From positions 1 to 55,930 of the forward strand of contig JAAELT010000444.1 of assembly GCA_024226315.1 (NCBI GenBank): 55,930 bases of DNA. Direction: 5' to 3'. The notes under the pieces were generated by a model. That model was not told the origin of the DNA. It searched no databases and saw only the letters and a list, made by a program, of their open reading frames with translations. Within the stretch, counting starts at the first letter, position 1, and every line of letters begins with the position of its first letter. Shown piece after piece: positions 30,264 to 40,900 of this stretch. Both the position numbers and the translations under genes were made by a program. This DNA is from a bacterium. Lineage in GTDB: Bacteria > Acidobacteriota > Thermoanaerobaculia > Multivoradales > J023.

Positions 30264-33200
30264 ATGAGAGTCTCGAGCTGCATCTTCGCCCTCGCACTCG
30301 TCCTGGCCTCGCCGGTGGCGACCTCCGGCGCACCGTTGCCCGGAGCACACGAGCCGAGTGGAACCGTCTCGGGCCGCGGCGATTCGTTTCGCCTGGACGA
30401 TCCCGAGCTGTTGGCGGGCTCTGGGCTCAAGGCGGGTGAGCCTTTCGAGGCCACCTTTCTGGCCGACCTCGACCACGTGGCGGTGATCGAAGTCACGGGC
30501 AACTACGACCGCGCGGCCGATGGATCGTTCAACGTCGAACCGCGGCTGGCGGTCGGCCAGGAGTTCTACCGCCAGCATCCGGACGACTATGATTTCCTGT
30601 TCATCTTCACCACCTTCGAATTCGACACCGGCTCGGCCCGGGCCTTTCACTTCATGGTGCAGAATCGGGTCGAGGGCATCGGCGTCGATCTCTTCGACCA
30701 GTCTGATCTGATCGGTAGCGACGGACGGCTGCTCGGTGGGATCGACATGGCTGCTCTCGGCCGCTACCAGACTCTGCCGCTGCAGCCGGGCTTCGAAGAT
30801 TCGCTGGCCACCATGGCTCACGAGGTTCTTCACCAGTGGTGCTGCTACAGCCCGGCCGAGGGTGGCGCGCTCCTCGGCCTGCAGGACGCTCACTGGAGCT
30901 ACCTGCTCGACACCGATGCCTCGCTGATGTACGGCAGCGACTGGCGCGACAACGGCGACGGCACCTTCACCGCCGCAGCGGTCGAGCGTTTCTACAGCCC
31001 GCTGGATCTCTATCTCGCCGGCTTCTACGGCGAACAAGAGGTGGCGCCTTTCGTGCTGATCGAGAACCCGGCGATCGAGGCGGCCCAGTTGCCGGAGTCG
31101 GGCGTGACGATCGATGGCACGCCGCGGAGCGTGACCGTCGCCGACCTCGTCGCGGCCGACGGCCCGCGGATCCCCTCGGCGGACGAAGCGCCGCGCGAGT
31201 ACCGGGCGGCCTTCTTGCTGCTCAAGCGGCCCGAGGACACCGTCTTCGACCGCGACGTCGTGGCGATCGATCGGTTGCGGCGCGAATTCGCGACGCGTTT
31301 CTCGATCCTCACCGGCGGCCGGGGCGTGATGCGGGTGCTGCCGGCCGCCGCCGTCGATGGCGAGCCCGGTGGGCCGCCGACCACCGACGGCGGCGACCCG
31401 CGCCCGTCCGGCGCTTTCAACCTGGCGGAAGCCCTCGCCTGGCTGCGTGGGCGCCAGACGGCGGAAGGGTACTGGGAGGATCATCCCGGGACCCGGCTGC
31501 GCGACACGGTCGTCGCGCTGGCGACCCTCTCGCAGCTGGACCCGGAGTTCTCGCGCGCCGCCGACGCCCTCTCCTGGCTCGAGCAGCAGCAGGAGGCGAG
31601 CACCGATTACCTGGCGCGGGCGGCGAGAGATCTCTCGCGATTCGGGGTCGACGCCGCGTCTCTGCGCGCCGAGATCGTGGCGCGGCGAAACGCCGACGGC
31701 GGCTGGGGTGTCGACGTCGGGCACGCCAGCGATCCTCTCGACACGGCGCTGGTACTCGGCGCCCTGGCCGGCCACGCCGACGTCCCCCAGGAGCAGATCG
31801 ACGACGGAGCGCAGTACCTGCTCGCTTCCCAGAGCCCGGACGGCGGTTGGAGCCACGTCGCCGGCACGCAGAGTCGTACCGGACTGACCACCACCGTCTT
31901 GCGGACGCTGGACGAGCTGGGGCGCGCCGGCGCGGTCTCGCCGGCGGCGCTGAGCTGGCTGGCGTCGAAGCAGAACGCCTCGGACGGAGGTTTCGGTGAC
32001 AGTCCGTCGACCGTTCACGATACCGCCAACGTGCTGGCGGCGGTGGCCTCGCTGGGGGCCGGCGATACGGTGGATCGGACCGCCGCCGAGGCCTTCCTGC
32101 GTTCCCGGCAGAGCGTCGACGGCGGCTGGGACGGCAGCGCCTACGCCACGGCGCGGGCGATCTCGGCTCTGAAGAGCTACGAGCTGCCCGACCTGGGCTT
32201 CGCCGAGCCGTTGATCGCCGATCCGCCCGACCCGCGAGACGGCGAGCGCGTCGACGTGCGGGTGCTGGTGACCAACCGCGGCTCGATCCCGGCGTCGGCG
32301 AGCGTCGTGCGCCTCCACGAGGGCGATCCGGCGCAGGGCGTGGCGGTCGACGAGCAGACCCTGCCGGCACTGGCCGACGGCGGCACCGTGCTGGTGACCC
32401 TGGTGTGGGACTCCACCGACCATCCCGGCAACCGTACGCTGTCGGTGCTGCTCGACGCCGAAGACGTGGTCGAGGAGCCGGTCGAGGCGGACAACCTGGC
32501 GACGGTCGAGGTTGCAGTCCAGGAAGCCACTCCGGGAGTCGACCTGGCGGTGGTCAGCGGCGAGATCAGCGTCAGCCCGGCGGCCCCCGATCGGCTGCCC
32601 ACGGAGCTGGCGATCTCGGCGATCGTCCGCAACACGGGCCTCGAGGACGCCCAGGACGCCACGGTGAGTCTGTGGCTGGGCGATCCCGGGACCGGCGAGC
32701 TGCTGGCCGAGCAGACCCTACCGCTGGTCGCGCAGCGCGGCAGCGTGGTCGCCAACTTCACCTACCTGCTGGCCGACGGCGGGAACAAGACCTTCACCGT
32801 CACGGTCGCGAGCCCGGCCGCCGAGGACGACCTCGACAACAACCACGCTTCGGTCACCGTCACTCCGACGCCGAGCCTCGACTACGAGGTCGATCCGCTG
32901 GTGACGGTGTCGGCCGAGCCGGTGGTCCTGGGCACCACCGCGTCGTTCGACGTCACGCTGCGCAACCGCGGCACCTTCGACGGTCCGCCGCTCGAGGCCG
33001 CTTTCCTGATCGACGACGGCTCCACGACGGTCGAGATCGATCGCCGGTCGTTGGCGGTGGCTCCCGGCCAGGAGATCGAGCAGAACGTCGCCTGGGCCGC
33101 CGACCGGCTCGGTGAGCTGAGCCTGGTGGTCGAGGTCGACGACCGTCACCTGGTGGCCGAGATCGACGAGACCAACAACCGCGCCGAGCTGCCGTTCACG

Positions 33201-33332
33201 GTTACCGATCTCACCCAGCCGGATTTCGAGGTGGCGCTCGAGGCGAGCGCGGTCTCGGTCGCCGACGGCGAGGTCCTCGACCTGGTTGTGACAGTGACCA
33301 ACGCCGGGGCCTGGCCTCCGCCGAGAGCCTGA
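30264..33332 (+). CDS. N-terminal part of the giant secreted protein: HExxH metallopeptidase-like head, toroid repeats, first CARDB modules
   Basis: 1,022 codons as read. Signal peptide MRVSSCIFALALVLASPVATSG. Residues about 30-370 form a metallopeptidase-like region with His186-Glu-Val-Leu-His190 followed by WCCY; the third zinc ligand is not certain. Residues about 385-645 are an alpha/alpha-toroid repeat region with four GGW/GGF motifs (ADGGWG, PDGGWS, SDGGFG, VDGGWD) as in prenyltransferase/squalene-cyclase and alpha-macroglobulin folds. CARDB modules begin at 32188, 32539, 32878 and 33220. The frame ends at TGA 33330-33332 in the middle of the fourth CARDB module, which continues in the next frame. 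GGTGGA precedes ATG 30264; ATG 30249 is in frame but has no binding site. It should be read together with 33383-48565. Confidence 0.85.
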   Translation: MRVSSCIFALALVLASPVATSGAPLPGAHEPSGTVSGRGDSFRLDDPELLAGSGLKAGEPFEATFLADLDHVAVIEVTGNYDRAADGSFNVEPRLAVGQEFYRQHPDDYDFLFIFTTFEFDTGSARAFHFMVQNRVEGIGVDLFDQSDLIGSDGRLLGGIDMAALGRYQTLPLQPGFEDSLATMAHEVLHQWCCYSPAEGGALLGLQDAHWSYLLDTDASLMYGSDWRDNGDGTFTAAAVERFYSPLDLYLAGFYGEQEVAPFVLIENPAIEAAQLPESGVTIDGTPRSVTVADLVAADGPRIPSADEAPREYRAAFLLLKRPEDTVFDRDVVAIDRLRREFATRFSILTGGRGVMRVLPAAAVDGEPGGPPTTDGGDPRPSGAFNLAEALAWLRGRQTAEGYWEDHPGTRLRDTVVALATLSQLDPEFSRAADALSWLEQQQEASTDYLARAARDLSRFGVDAASLRAEIVARRNADGGWGVDVGHASDPLDTALVLGALAGHADVPQEQIDDGAQYLLASQSPDGGWSHVAGTQSRTGLTTTVLRTLDELGRAGAVSPAALSWLASKQNASDGGFGDSPSTVHDTANVLAAVASLGAGDTVDRTAAEAFLRSRQSVDGGWDGSAYATARAISALKSYELPDLGFAEPLIADPPDPRDGERVDVRVLVTNRGSIPASASVVRLHEGDPAQGVAVDEQTLPALADGGTVLVTLVWDSTDHPGNRTLSVLLDAEDVVEEPVEADNLATVEVAVQEATPGVDLAVVSGEISVSPAAPDRLPTELAISAIVRNTGLEDAQDATVSLWLGDPGTGELLAEQTLPLVAQRGSVVANFTYLLADGGNKTFTVTVASPAAEDDLDNNHASVTVTPTPSLDYEVDPLVTVSAEPVVLGTTASFDVTLRNRGTFDGPPLEAAFLIDDGSTTVEIDRRSLAVAPGQEIEQNVAWAADRLGELSLVVEVDDRHLVAEIDETNNRAELPFTVTDLTQPDFEVALEASAVSVADGEVLDLVVTVTNAGAWPPPRA

Positions 33333-34935
33333 TACGGCTCTACGACGGCGATGCCGAGACCGGCACCCCGATCGGTGACCTTGTGCTGCCGGCGCTCGCG
33401 GTCGGCGAAACCTACGAAGCGGTCTTCCACTGGGACACCTTCGGACAGGCGGGCAGCCACGTGCTGACCGCGGTGGCGGATCCCGACGCGATCCTGTCCG
33501 AGGTCGACGAAGACGACAACACCGCCCAGGTGGCGGTCGAGGTTCGGCCTCCGGCCTCCGGTGTGGATCTGGCGGTGCAGGCCAGCGGTTTCGCTTTCGA
33601 CCCGGCGCTGCCGGCCGAGCTGCCAGTGTCGGTGGCGATCGACGTCGAGGTGCGCAATCTCGGGCTCACCGCCGCCGATCAGGCGCGGGTGGTGGTCTGG
33701 CACGGCGAGCCCGGCACGGGCGCGATCGTCTTCGATCAGCGGCTCGACCTGGCGGCGCGGTCGCTCGCCTCGATCACCCTCGACTATCCCCTGGCCGCCC
33801 CCGCCGCCGCCTTCACCGCGGTGCTCGACCCGGACGCCGAGATCGCCGAGGACGACGAAGCCAACAACCTGGCGGCGGCGACGCTCGCCACCGAGCCGAC
33901 GGTCGATCTCGAGGTCACGCCGGCGGACATCACGCTGCTGACGCCGCCGGTGCTCGAGACCGACGTCGAGCTGCGGGTGACCGTGCGCAACCGCGGCACA
34001 CGGGACCTGCCGCACAACGCCGGCATCCGATTCACCATCACCGACGGCGACGTCGTGCAGGTGCTGTTCGACAGCGAGATCTTCCTGACCGCCGGCGAGA
34101 GCCGGACCCTGCCGGTGATCTGGCCGGCCGATCTCGACGGCGTGCTGACGTTTCGTGCCGAGCTCGACGGCACGGGCATTCCCGAGCTCGACGCGGCGAA
34201 CAACGCCGCCGAGCTGCAGTTCGAGATCGGCAGCTTCACCGAGCCCAACCTGCGCGTGCGCAGCGCCGACGTCAGCTTCGATCCGGATCCCGGTCTCGAG
34301 GGCGCCCCCCTGGCGATCTCGGTCCTGGTCTCCAACACCGGCGGGGTGACCGCGCAGGACGCCGCGGTGGTCGCCTTCGACGGCCATCCCGACGACGGCG
34401 GCGCGGTAATCGCCGGCCCGGTGCCGGTGACCCTGGCGGCCGCCGAGTCGCAGAGCGTCCAGCTCACCTGGGACCGCGTGCCGGACGACGCCGACCGCGA
34501 CGTCTTCGTGGTGGTCGATCCGGACGACCTGATCGCCGAGGTCCACGAAGACGACAACCTGACGTTTCGTGCGATCGAGATCCTGAGCCTGCCCGACTTC
34601 GCGCTGTCCGAGGCCGCGATCACGCTCCAGCCGTCCTTCCCCCGGCCCGGCGACGCGGTGAGCGTCACGGTCGAGGTCAGCAACCTCGGCGAGCAGGGCA
34701 CGGGCGACGTCTCGGTACGGATCTACGACGCCGATCCGCTGGCCGGAGGCGAGCTGCTGGCGCCGGAGACCTCGGTCGCGGTCGGCGCCTCGGGCACCGC
34801 GACGGCTGCGTTCGACTTCACGCTCGACGGTGCAGGCGGCACGCAGGCGGTCTTCGCCGTGGTCAACGGTGACGGCGTGACACCTGAGCAGACCTCGGCC
34901 AACAACACCGCGGTCCGCCAGTTCGCGGTCCAGGA
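32188..34935 (+). repeat. Array of eight CARDB modules of about 114 codons
   Basis: Eight copies of a CARDB-type Ig-like adhesion module start near 32188, 32539, 32878, 33220, 33558, 33899, 34240 and 34588, a period of 338 to 351 bases. Each contains VxVxNxG, an L/V-x-x-G-DP turn and an ends-with E-V-D/E-E-x-x-x-x-DN-N-A/L sequence. A ninth, diverged copy lies near 44720-45060. The frameshift at 33306-33309 falls within the fourth copy. Confidence 0.8.
33306..33309 (+). other. Frameshift point in a G run joining the two parts of the giant protein
   Basis: The upstream frame reads VTVTNAG and then falls into PPPRA and a stop. From the GGC at 33308-33310 the other frame reads GLASAESLIRLYDGDAETG, exactly the expected continuation of a CARDB module. 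One more G in the run GGGG would restore a single frame. The sequence is not a classical X-XXY-YYZ slippery site, so a sequencing deletion or a real one-base loss is more likely than programmed frameshifting. Confidence 0.85.
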
Positions 34936-37900
34936 CGGCGACTTCGCGGTCACCAGCCGCTATTTCTCGCCCGACGGCGACGGCGTGCTCGACAGCGTAC
35001 GCTTCGTCTTCCGGCTCGAAGTGCCCGCCGACGTCGTGGCGCGGGTGGTCGACGACCGCGACCGTGAGGTCCGGCTCCTCGGGGCCTTCGCCGGCGTCAC
35101 CGAGGGCGAGGTCGACTGGGATGGCCGTGAGGACGGCGGCCGCCTGGCCGACGACGGCCGCTACTTCATCCAGGCGGTGGACGGCGGCACGGTGCTTGGC
35201 GGCGAGACAGCGCTCGGCGAAGCGCTGGTGGTGCTCGACACCAACCGTACGAGCCTGCTGCGGGCGGTGGAGACGCAGTACGAGAGCTTCGTCAACCTCA
35301 CCTGCGCTCTTCCGGACGTCGAGGACGCGCGGTTCGCGGCCAACGGCCTGTGGATCTACTTCGTCGATCGCGCTACGAGCTCGCTCCGCGACCGGCTGCA
35401 GCGGGTCTCCACCAGGACCTTCGCCGTCGAAGACGTGTACGTCGAAGAGGAGGCGGAGACGTTCGAGATCCTCGAATTCATGGTCTCGGACGACGCGTCG
35501 CGGGTCGCGTTCGAAGCGGACGGCCAGAGGATCTTCGTGGCCCGTGGCGACGGCACCGAGCTCCAGGAGTTCACTCACACCGCGTCGTTGATCCAGCTCG
35601 TGACGTTCGACGCGGACGCCAGCCACCTCCACTACCTGGAGGGTTCGAGCACGCTCGTCAGGAGACCGGTCGCCGCCCTCCAGCAGCGCGAAGTGGTCTT
35701 TGACGGCGTGAGCAATCGGTGGTTTCTGTCGCCGGATCGGCGCACGATCGTCGATCGAGACAGCAGTGCGATCAGCTCCGTTCGAACCACGATCATCGAC
35801 CTCGGGACGGGGGCGAGCACCGAGCTGGATCCGATCTTCGGCTTCGTCGCCGGCTGGTCGAACGACAGCTCGCGGTTCGCCGCCAGTGACTTCGGTTTGA
35901 TCAAGATCTACGATCGCGCTGGTGCCCTCCAGTCGACGCTCACGGGGGCGACGGACTTCGCGCCGCCGCCGGAGCTGGCGGCACTCGACCCGCTCGACGC
36001 GGACGGCGTGGCCTCGCTCGAATTCGACGCGATCGCCTGGTCCAGAGACGACTCTCAGCTGGCTGTCCGGGTGCGCCACGTGTTGGTTCTCCCCGGTGAT
36101 GGTGGGAGCATCGAGTACGCCCACATCGTGGTCTTCGACGTCGCCTCCGGGGAGGCGAGCTCGCTCGGCTGGACGGGTGCCGCGGGCGCGCAATCGGCGC
36201 CGGGAACCCTGCCACTGTCGTCCTCGGCCGTGCCGACCTGGGCGGACGACGACGACGCGCTGCGCTTCCTGCCCGACTGGGCGGTGTTCCTGGGCGAGCA
36301 GCCGAGCGAAGAATTCCAGTTCGATCCCGACAACCGCTGGCTGCCCTTGCTGCGGAGCTTCCCCGACGGCGGCGAGCTGGAGATCAGCGGGCGCCTGGGG
36401 CAGCTTCTCTCCGCCAGGGACAAGGACGACCCAGAGAGCCTGTGCTTCCGGGCAGAGGACGGCGACGACCTGTTCCTCTGGCGCTCGCTGATGAACCTCA
36501 CCGCCGACCTGCGCATCCGGCGCTCGGTCGATCCCACGGCCGTGCTGCTCGAGGGCTCGGCGGTCGACCTCCACTTCGAGAGCTACCTGCTGGAGTACCG
36601 GGCCGCCGGCGACTCCGGCCCCTGGAGCCCGGTGTCGCCGCCACGGTCGGTGCCGGCCTTCGACGAGCTGTTCCAGACCTGGGTGCCGCCGGGCCCCGGC
36701 ACCTGGCAGGTGCGCCTCACGGTCGAGGACCTGGCCGGCAATCTAGAGCAGGCGGTCAAGCAGGTAAGCACCGCCGAGTTTCCCCAGATCACCGACGTCT
36801 ATGTGCTGCCCGAGCTGTTCTCGCCCAACTTCGACGGCACCCTCGATCAGACCTTCGTGCACTACCAGGCTCTGGAGCCGGTGGTGGTCGAGGTCGAGAT
36901 CTTCGATTCCGAGGGCCTGCTGGTGAACCGGCTGGTGCGCGAGACGCCGATCCCGGGCGAGGACGCCCTGCCCTGGGACGGGCGGGGCTCGGACGGCCAG
37001 GTGGTGCCGGACGGTCACTACACCTTGCGGGTGCAGGGTAGCTACGAGTACGAGATCGAGGTCGACACCACGCCGGTGCCGGTGGCGCTGGAGCTCCTCG
37101 ATCCGTATCGACTCGAGATCACGCCAGCCGATCCGGAACCTGTTTTCGACGAGTTCCTGTTTCCGACGCTCCGTCACGAGATCGTAGCGGCGTCCGCCGA
37201 CATCGCCGAGGCGAGCGTGGAGAGAGGCGAGGGCGAAAACCCCGCCGAATGGCTCGCCTTTCCTCGCTGGAGACCCTTTTGCGGGATGAGCCCCTGCGAG
37301 ACAAATCTCTCCTTCCACGAGTTCACCGGTGGCAGTTTCCGACTCCGCGTCGCCGACCATGCCGGGAACGTCAGCGTGGCGAGCTCGGGCGTCGGTTCCG
37401 AGAAGCTCATGCTGGCGGGGATCGGCGCCCCCGTCCTGACGCCGGACGGCAGCGGCTTCGAGGACATCGTGCCGTTCCGGCGTTGCGAGGCAGGCAGCGA
37501 TTCCTGCGCTCTGCGTGGCTTGATCCTGGCTGATCACACCGGCACCGTCTACGACGGTTTCAGCACCGTGACCGGCGAGGTCCGCTTCCTGCTCGCCGAG
37601 ACGCTACGTGCCGACATCCGGCGGCTGACGATCGAGCATCGGCCGAGGCCGACCGATTCCGTCCCCGACCCGCCGTGGGCGGAATCGGAGATCGAGTCCT
37701 TCCTGGTCCCCGGCTCCATCGAGCCGGTCGGCGTGCCGCCGCAGGGCGCCTTCGAAGTGCTGTGGGACGAGCTGGTGCCGGTGGTGGAGTTCGAGCGCGA
37801 AGTGCGGCTCGTCGCCGAGGACCTGCTCGGGACTCGGCGAGCCACCGCGACGTTCGTCTTGACTCGCACCCCCGAGTCCGAATCCGAGACCTGTGAGAGC

Positions 37901-40900
37901 TTGGTTTTCGAGGGCTTTCTCCGGCTCGACGATCCGGTCTTCGAGCGTGACCCGGAGGACGGTTGCGTCGACGGAGCTCAGCTGCGTGCCGACGTCGAGG
38001 CGATGCTGGCGGCCACCGGCATCGATCCTCTGGCCGAGGACGTGTTCTGGGGCTACGAGACGTTCGAAGGCGATCTCGAGAATCTCACCCTTCTACTGCG
38101 CAGCAACCTGGACCCGTCTTATGGCTTGTGGGTCTCGGTGCCACTGGTGGCCCGCGGTGGTGGCGCCTTCTTGTTCCTCCCCGATCCGCAGCTCCAGTTC
38201 TGCACTCGCTACAGATACCAGCTCAGCGGCGATACGCCGCCGACGTTCGACCCGGAGACCGGTTCTCTCGTCTCGCAGACCCTGCGACGAGAGAGTGGGT
38301 TCGAGTTCGGATGCCTGCATCTCGGTGTGATCGCGGAGGCGGAGCTGCCCCAGACCTGTGGTGAGGCGGCTCCGGAGCGGGTCACGATCACTCTCGTGGC
38401 CAGCGACGGGACGGGGACCACCCCCCCGCGGGACCTTGTTCTTGCGCGGCGGCTGGCGGATGGCGCCGAGGAGCTGCTCCTGCACGTCCCGGCGCCGGTC
38501 TCCGGCCTCGAATACAGGGTGGATCTCGATATGTCCCTCTACGAGGAGGGCGTCGAGGTGTTCGAAGCCAGAGTCTCGAATGTCGGCGGATACCTCGAGA
38601 CGGAGCTCGTACCGCTCAACGTGGACCGTGTGCCCCCGGTGGTGGACATCACCGTCCCAGAAGAGGGGGCGGTGGTCTGCGGCCTCGACAACCGGTTCGA
38701 GATCGAGGGCACTTTCAGCGATCAGATGCCGGACACGGCGGCAGGTCCTTTCGAAGGAGTCCCGAGGATCTACGAAGACAAGGCCTTCCGCCTGCCGGGT
38801 CTGAACCTCGATGGCCGGGCCTGCGAGGACTCGTTCATCCTGGACTGTTTCACGCCGGAGACGACCATCGGCGCAACGACCTGGGAGGGGTCGGGCGTGA
38901 TCGCCGAGATTCACGACTTCGAGGGGCCGGTCACCCACCTGCTGCGGTTCTGGGACCGGGGCGGCAACCTGGCCTGCGTCGAGCGCTCCTACGTCGTCGA
39001 CGCCGACGTGCGGCTGCAGGTGTTGGTCGATACGACGGTCTTCTCGCCCAATGGCGACGGCGTCCTGGACCAAGTCCGCCTCGACTTCCAGGCGGGCGAG
39101 GCTCAGGAGGTCGACATCGAGATGGTGCCCGCCGTGTTCGATCCCAACCAGGGCTGGATCGCCGCGGGGCCGCGGGTGCGGGTCTTGACCGACGACCTCC
39201 CTGTGCTCGGCCAGGGACATCTGGTCTGGGACGGCCGCGACGATGGCGGCGCCGTCGTCGCCGACGGTCGCTACCTCTTCCTGGGGCACACGCGCGACGA
39301 TTGCGGCAACCAGAGGGAATTCCAGACCGGGCCTGTCCGGGTCGACACCGTGCCGCCGCAGGTCGAGATCCTCTATCCGCGACTCGAGGATCAGAATCTG
39401 CCGGTGCTGGTCGAGATCCAGTACGTGACCCTCGGCGAGTCGTTCAGCGATCTGTCGTTCGGCGAGACCCACGACCCCACGAGCTGGCAGCTGCTGCGGG
39501 CCGGCCGGGATTCGGAACCCAACTTCTTCGACTGGAACACTCTCGGCCTCGAGGGCGACTGGGCCCTGCGCCTGCGGGCCAGCGATCGGGCCGGCAACAG
39601 CGCCGAGGTGATCGAGCCCCTGACCCTGCCGGTGCGGCCGAACCTGATCACCGACCTGGAGCCGACCCCCGAGCTGTTCTCGCCCAACGGCGACGGCCGA
39701 CGCGACACGGTCTCGCTGCGCTTCGGCCTGCTCGAAGAGGCCGACGCCGAGCTGCGGATCGAGAGTCTCGAAGGAATCCTGATCCGAACGTTGGCCGACG
39801 AGCGGTTCCCGGCGGGCAGCTCGACGCGCGCCTGGAACGGCCTCGACGAGCTGGGACTGCCGGCCCCGGACGCTCGCTACCGGCTGGTGCTGACGGCGAC
39901 CCTGGCCAGCGATCCCAACTTCATCCAGCAGGAAGCCGTCACCTTCGAGCTCGATGCCACGCCGCCGACCGTGATGGTCACCCGGCCGGAGAACGGCTTC
40001 GTCGACGGCGGCGGCAGCGTGCTCGGTACCGTGAACGACGAGCACCTCACCGGCTACACGGTGTTCCTCGCCCAGGACGGTGGCGGTCCGCCCGAATGGC
40101 TCGAGCTGGGCAGCGGCGAGACGAGCGTGTTCACTGGCGTGCTGGCGCCGCTGGGCGATCCAGCGGAAGGTCCGTACCAGTTGCGGATCCTGGCCGAGGA
40201 CGAGGGCGAGTCCCAGACCGAGGTCGTCGAGCCCTTCGTTGTCGACACGATCCCGCCAGAGGTGGCGATCGAGACCCCGGCGCCGGCAGCGGTGATCGGG
40301 GCCGTCGGCGGGCCGGCGGCGGTCGCCGGCAGCGCTGCGGACGAGCACCTCGAGTCCTGGCGGCTGGAATTCGGCGCCGGCGAACAGCCCGAGGTCTTCA
40401 CCACCCTGGCGAGCGGCAGCGAGCCGGCCGAGCCCGGGTCGGTACTGGCGAGCTGGGACCTGTCGGCGCTCGCCGACGGGCCCTACGTGCTGCGCCTGAC
40501 CGCGATCGACCAGGCGGGCAACTCCGCCCGGGTCGATCGGCCCGTGGTGGTCGACAACACGCCGCCGGTCGCGATCCTGACTTCTCCGGCGGACGGCGGG
40601 TTCGTCACCGAGGCGACGGACGTCACCGGTACCGCCACCGACCTCCACTTCGTGGAATACCGTCTGGAGATCGCCGCCTCCGGCTCCGGCGAGTGGCTCG
40701 GTCTGCGCCTCGGCACCGACGAGGTCGAGGACGGCCTGCTGCACGACTGGCAGGCGCTGCCGCCCGAGGGGCCCTACGACCTGCGGCTGACCGCCACCGA
40801 CCTGGCGGCCAACGTCGGCCAGACGACGATCCAGCTCACCGTCGACGCCACCGCGCCGCCGGCTCCGATCCAGCTCGAGGCGGAGGTCGAGGGACTGAAC

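Noticed and set aside
33300..33312. Programmed -1 frameshift site
   Set aside because: The sequence CCGGGGCC lacks an X-XXY-YYZ heptamer and no clear downstream pseudoknot was noticed; a simple one-base deletion is a better explanation.
33146..36574. Minus-strand open frame of 1,142 codons opposite the giant gene
   Set aside because: It is rich in Arg, Gly, His and Asp with no domain signature, while the plus strand encodes a clear CARDB array. High GC and third-position bias keep antisense frames open.
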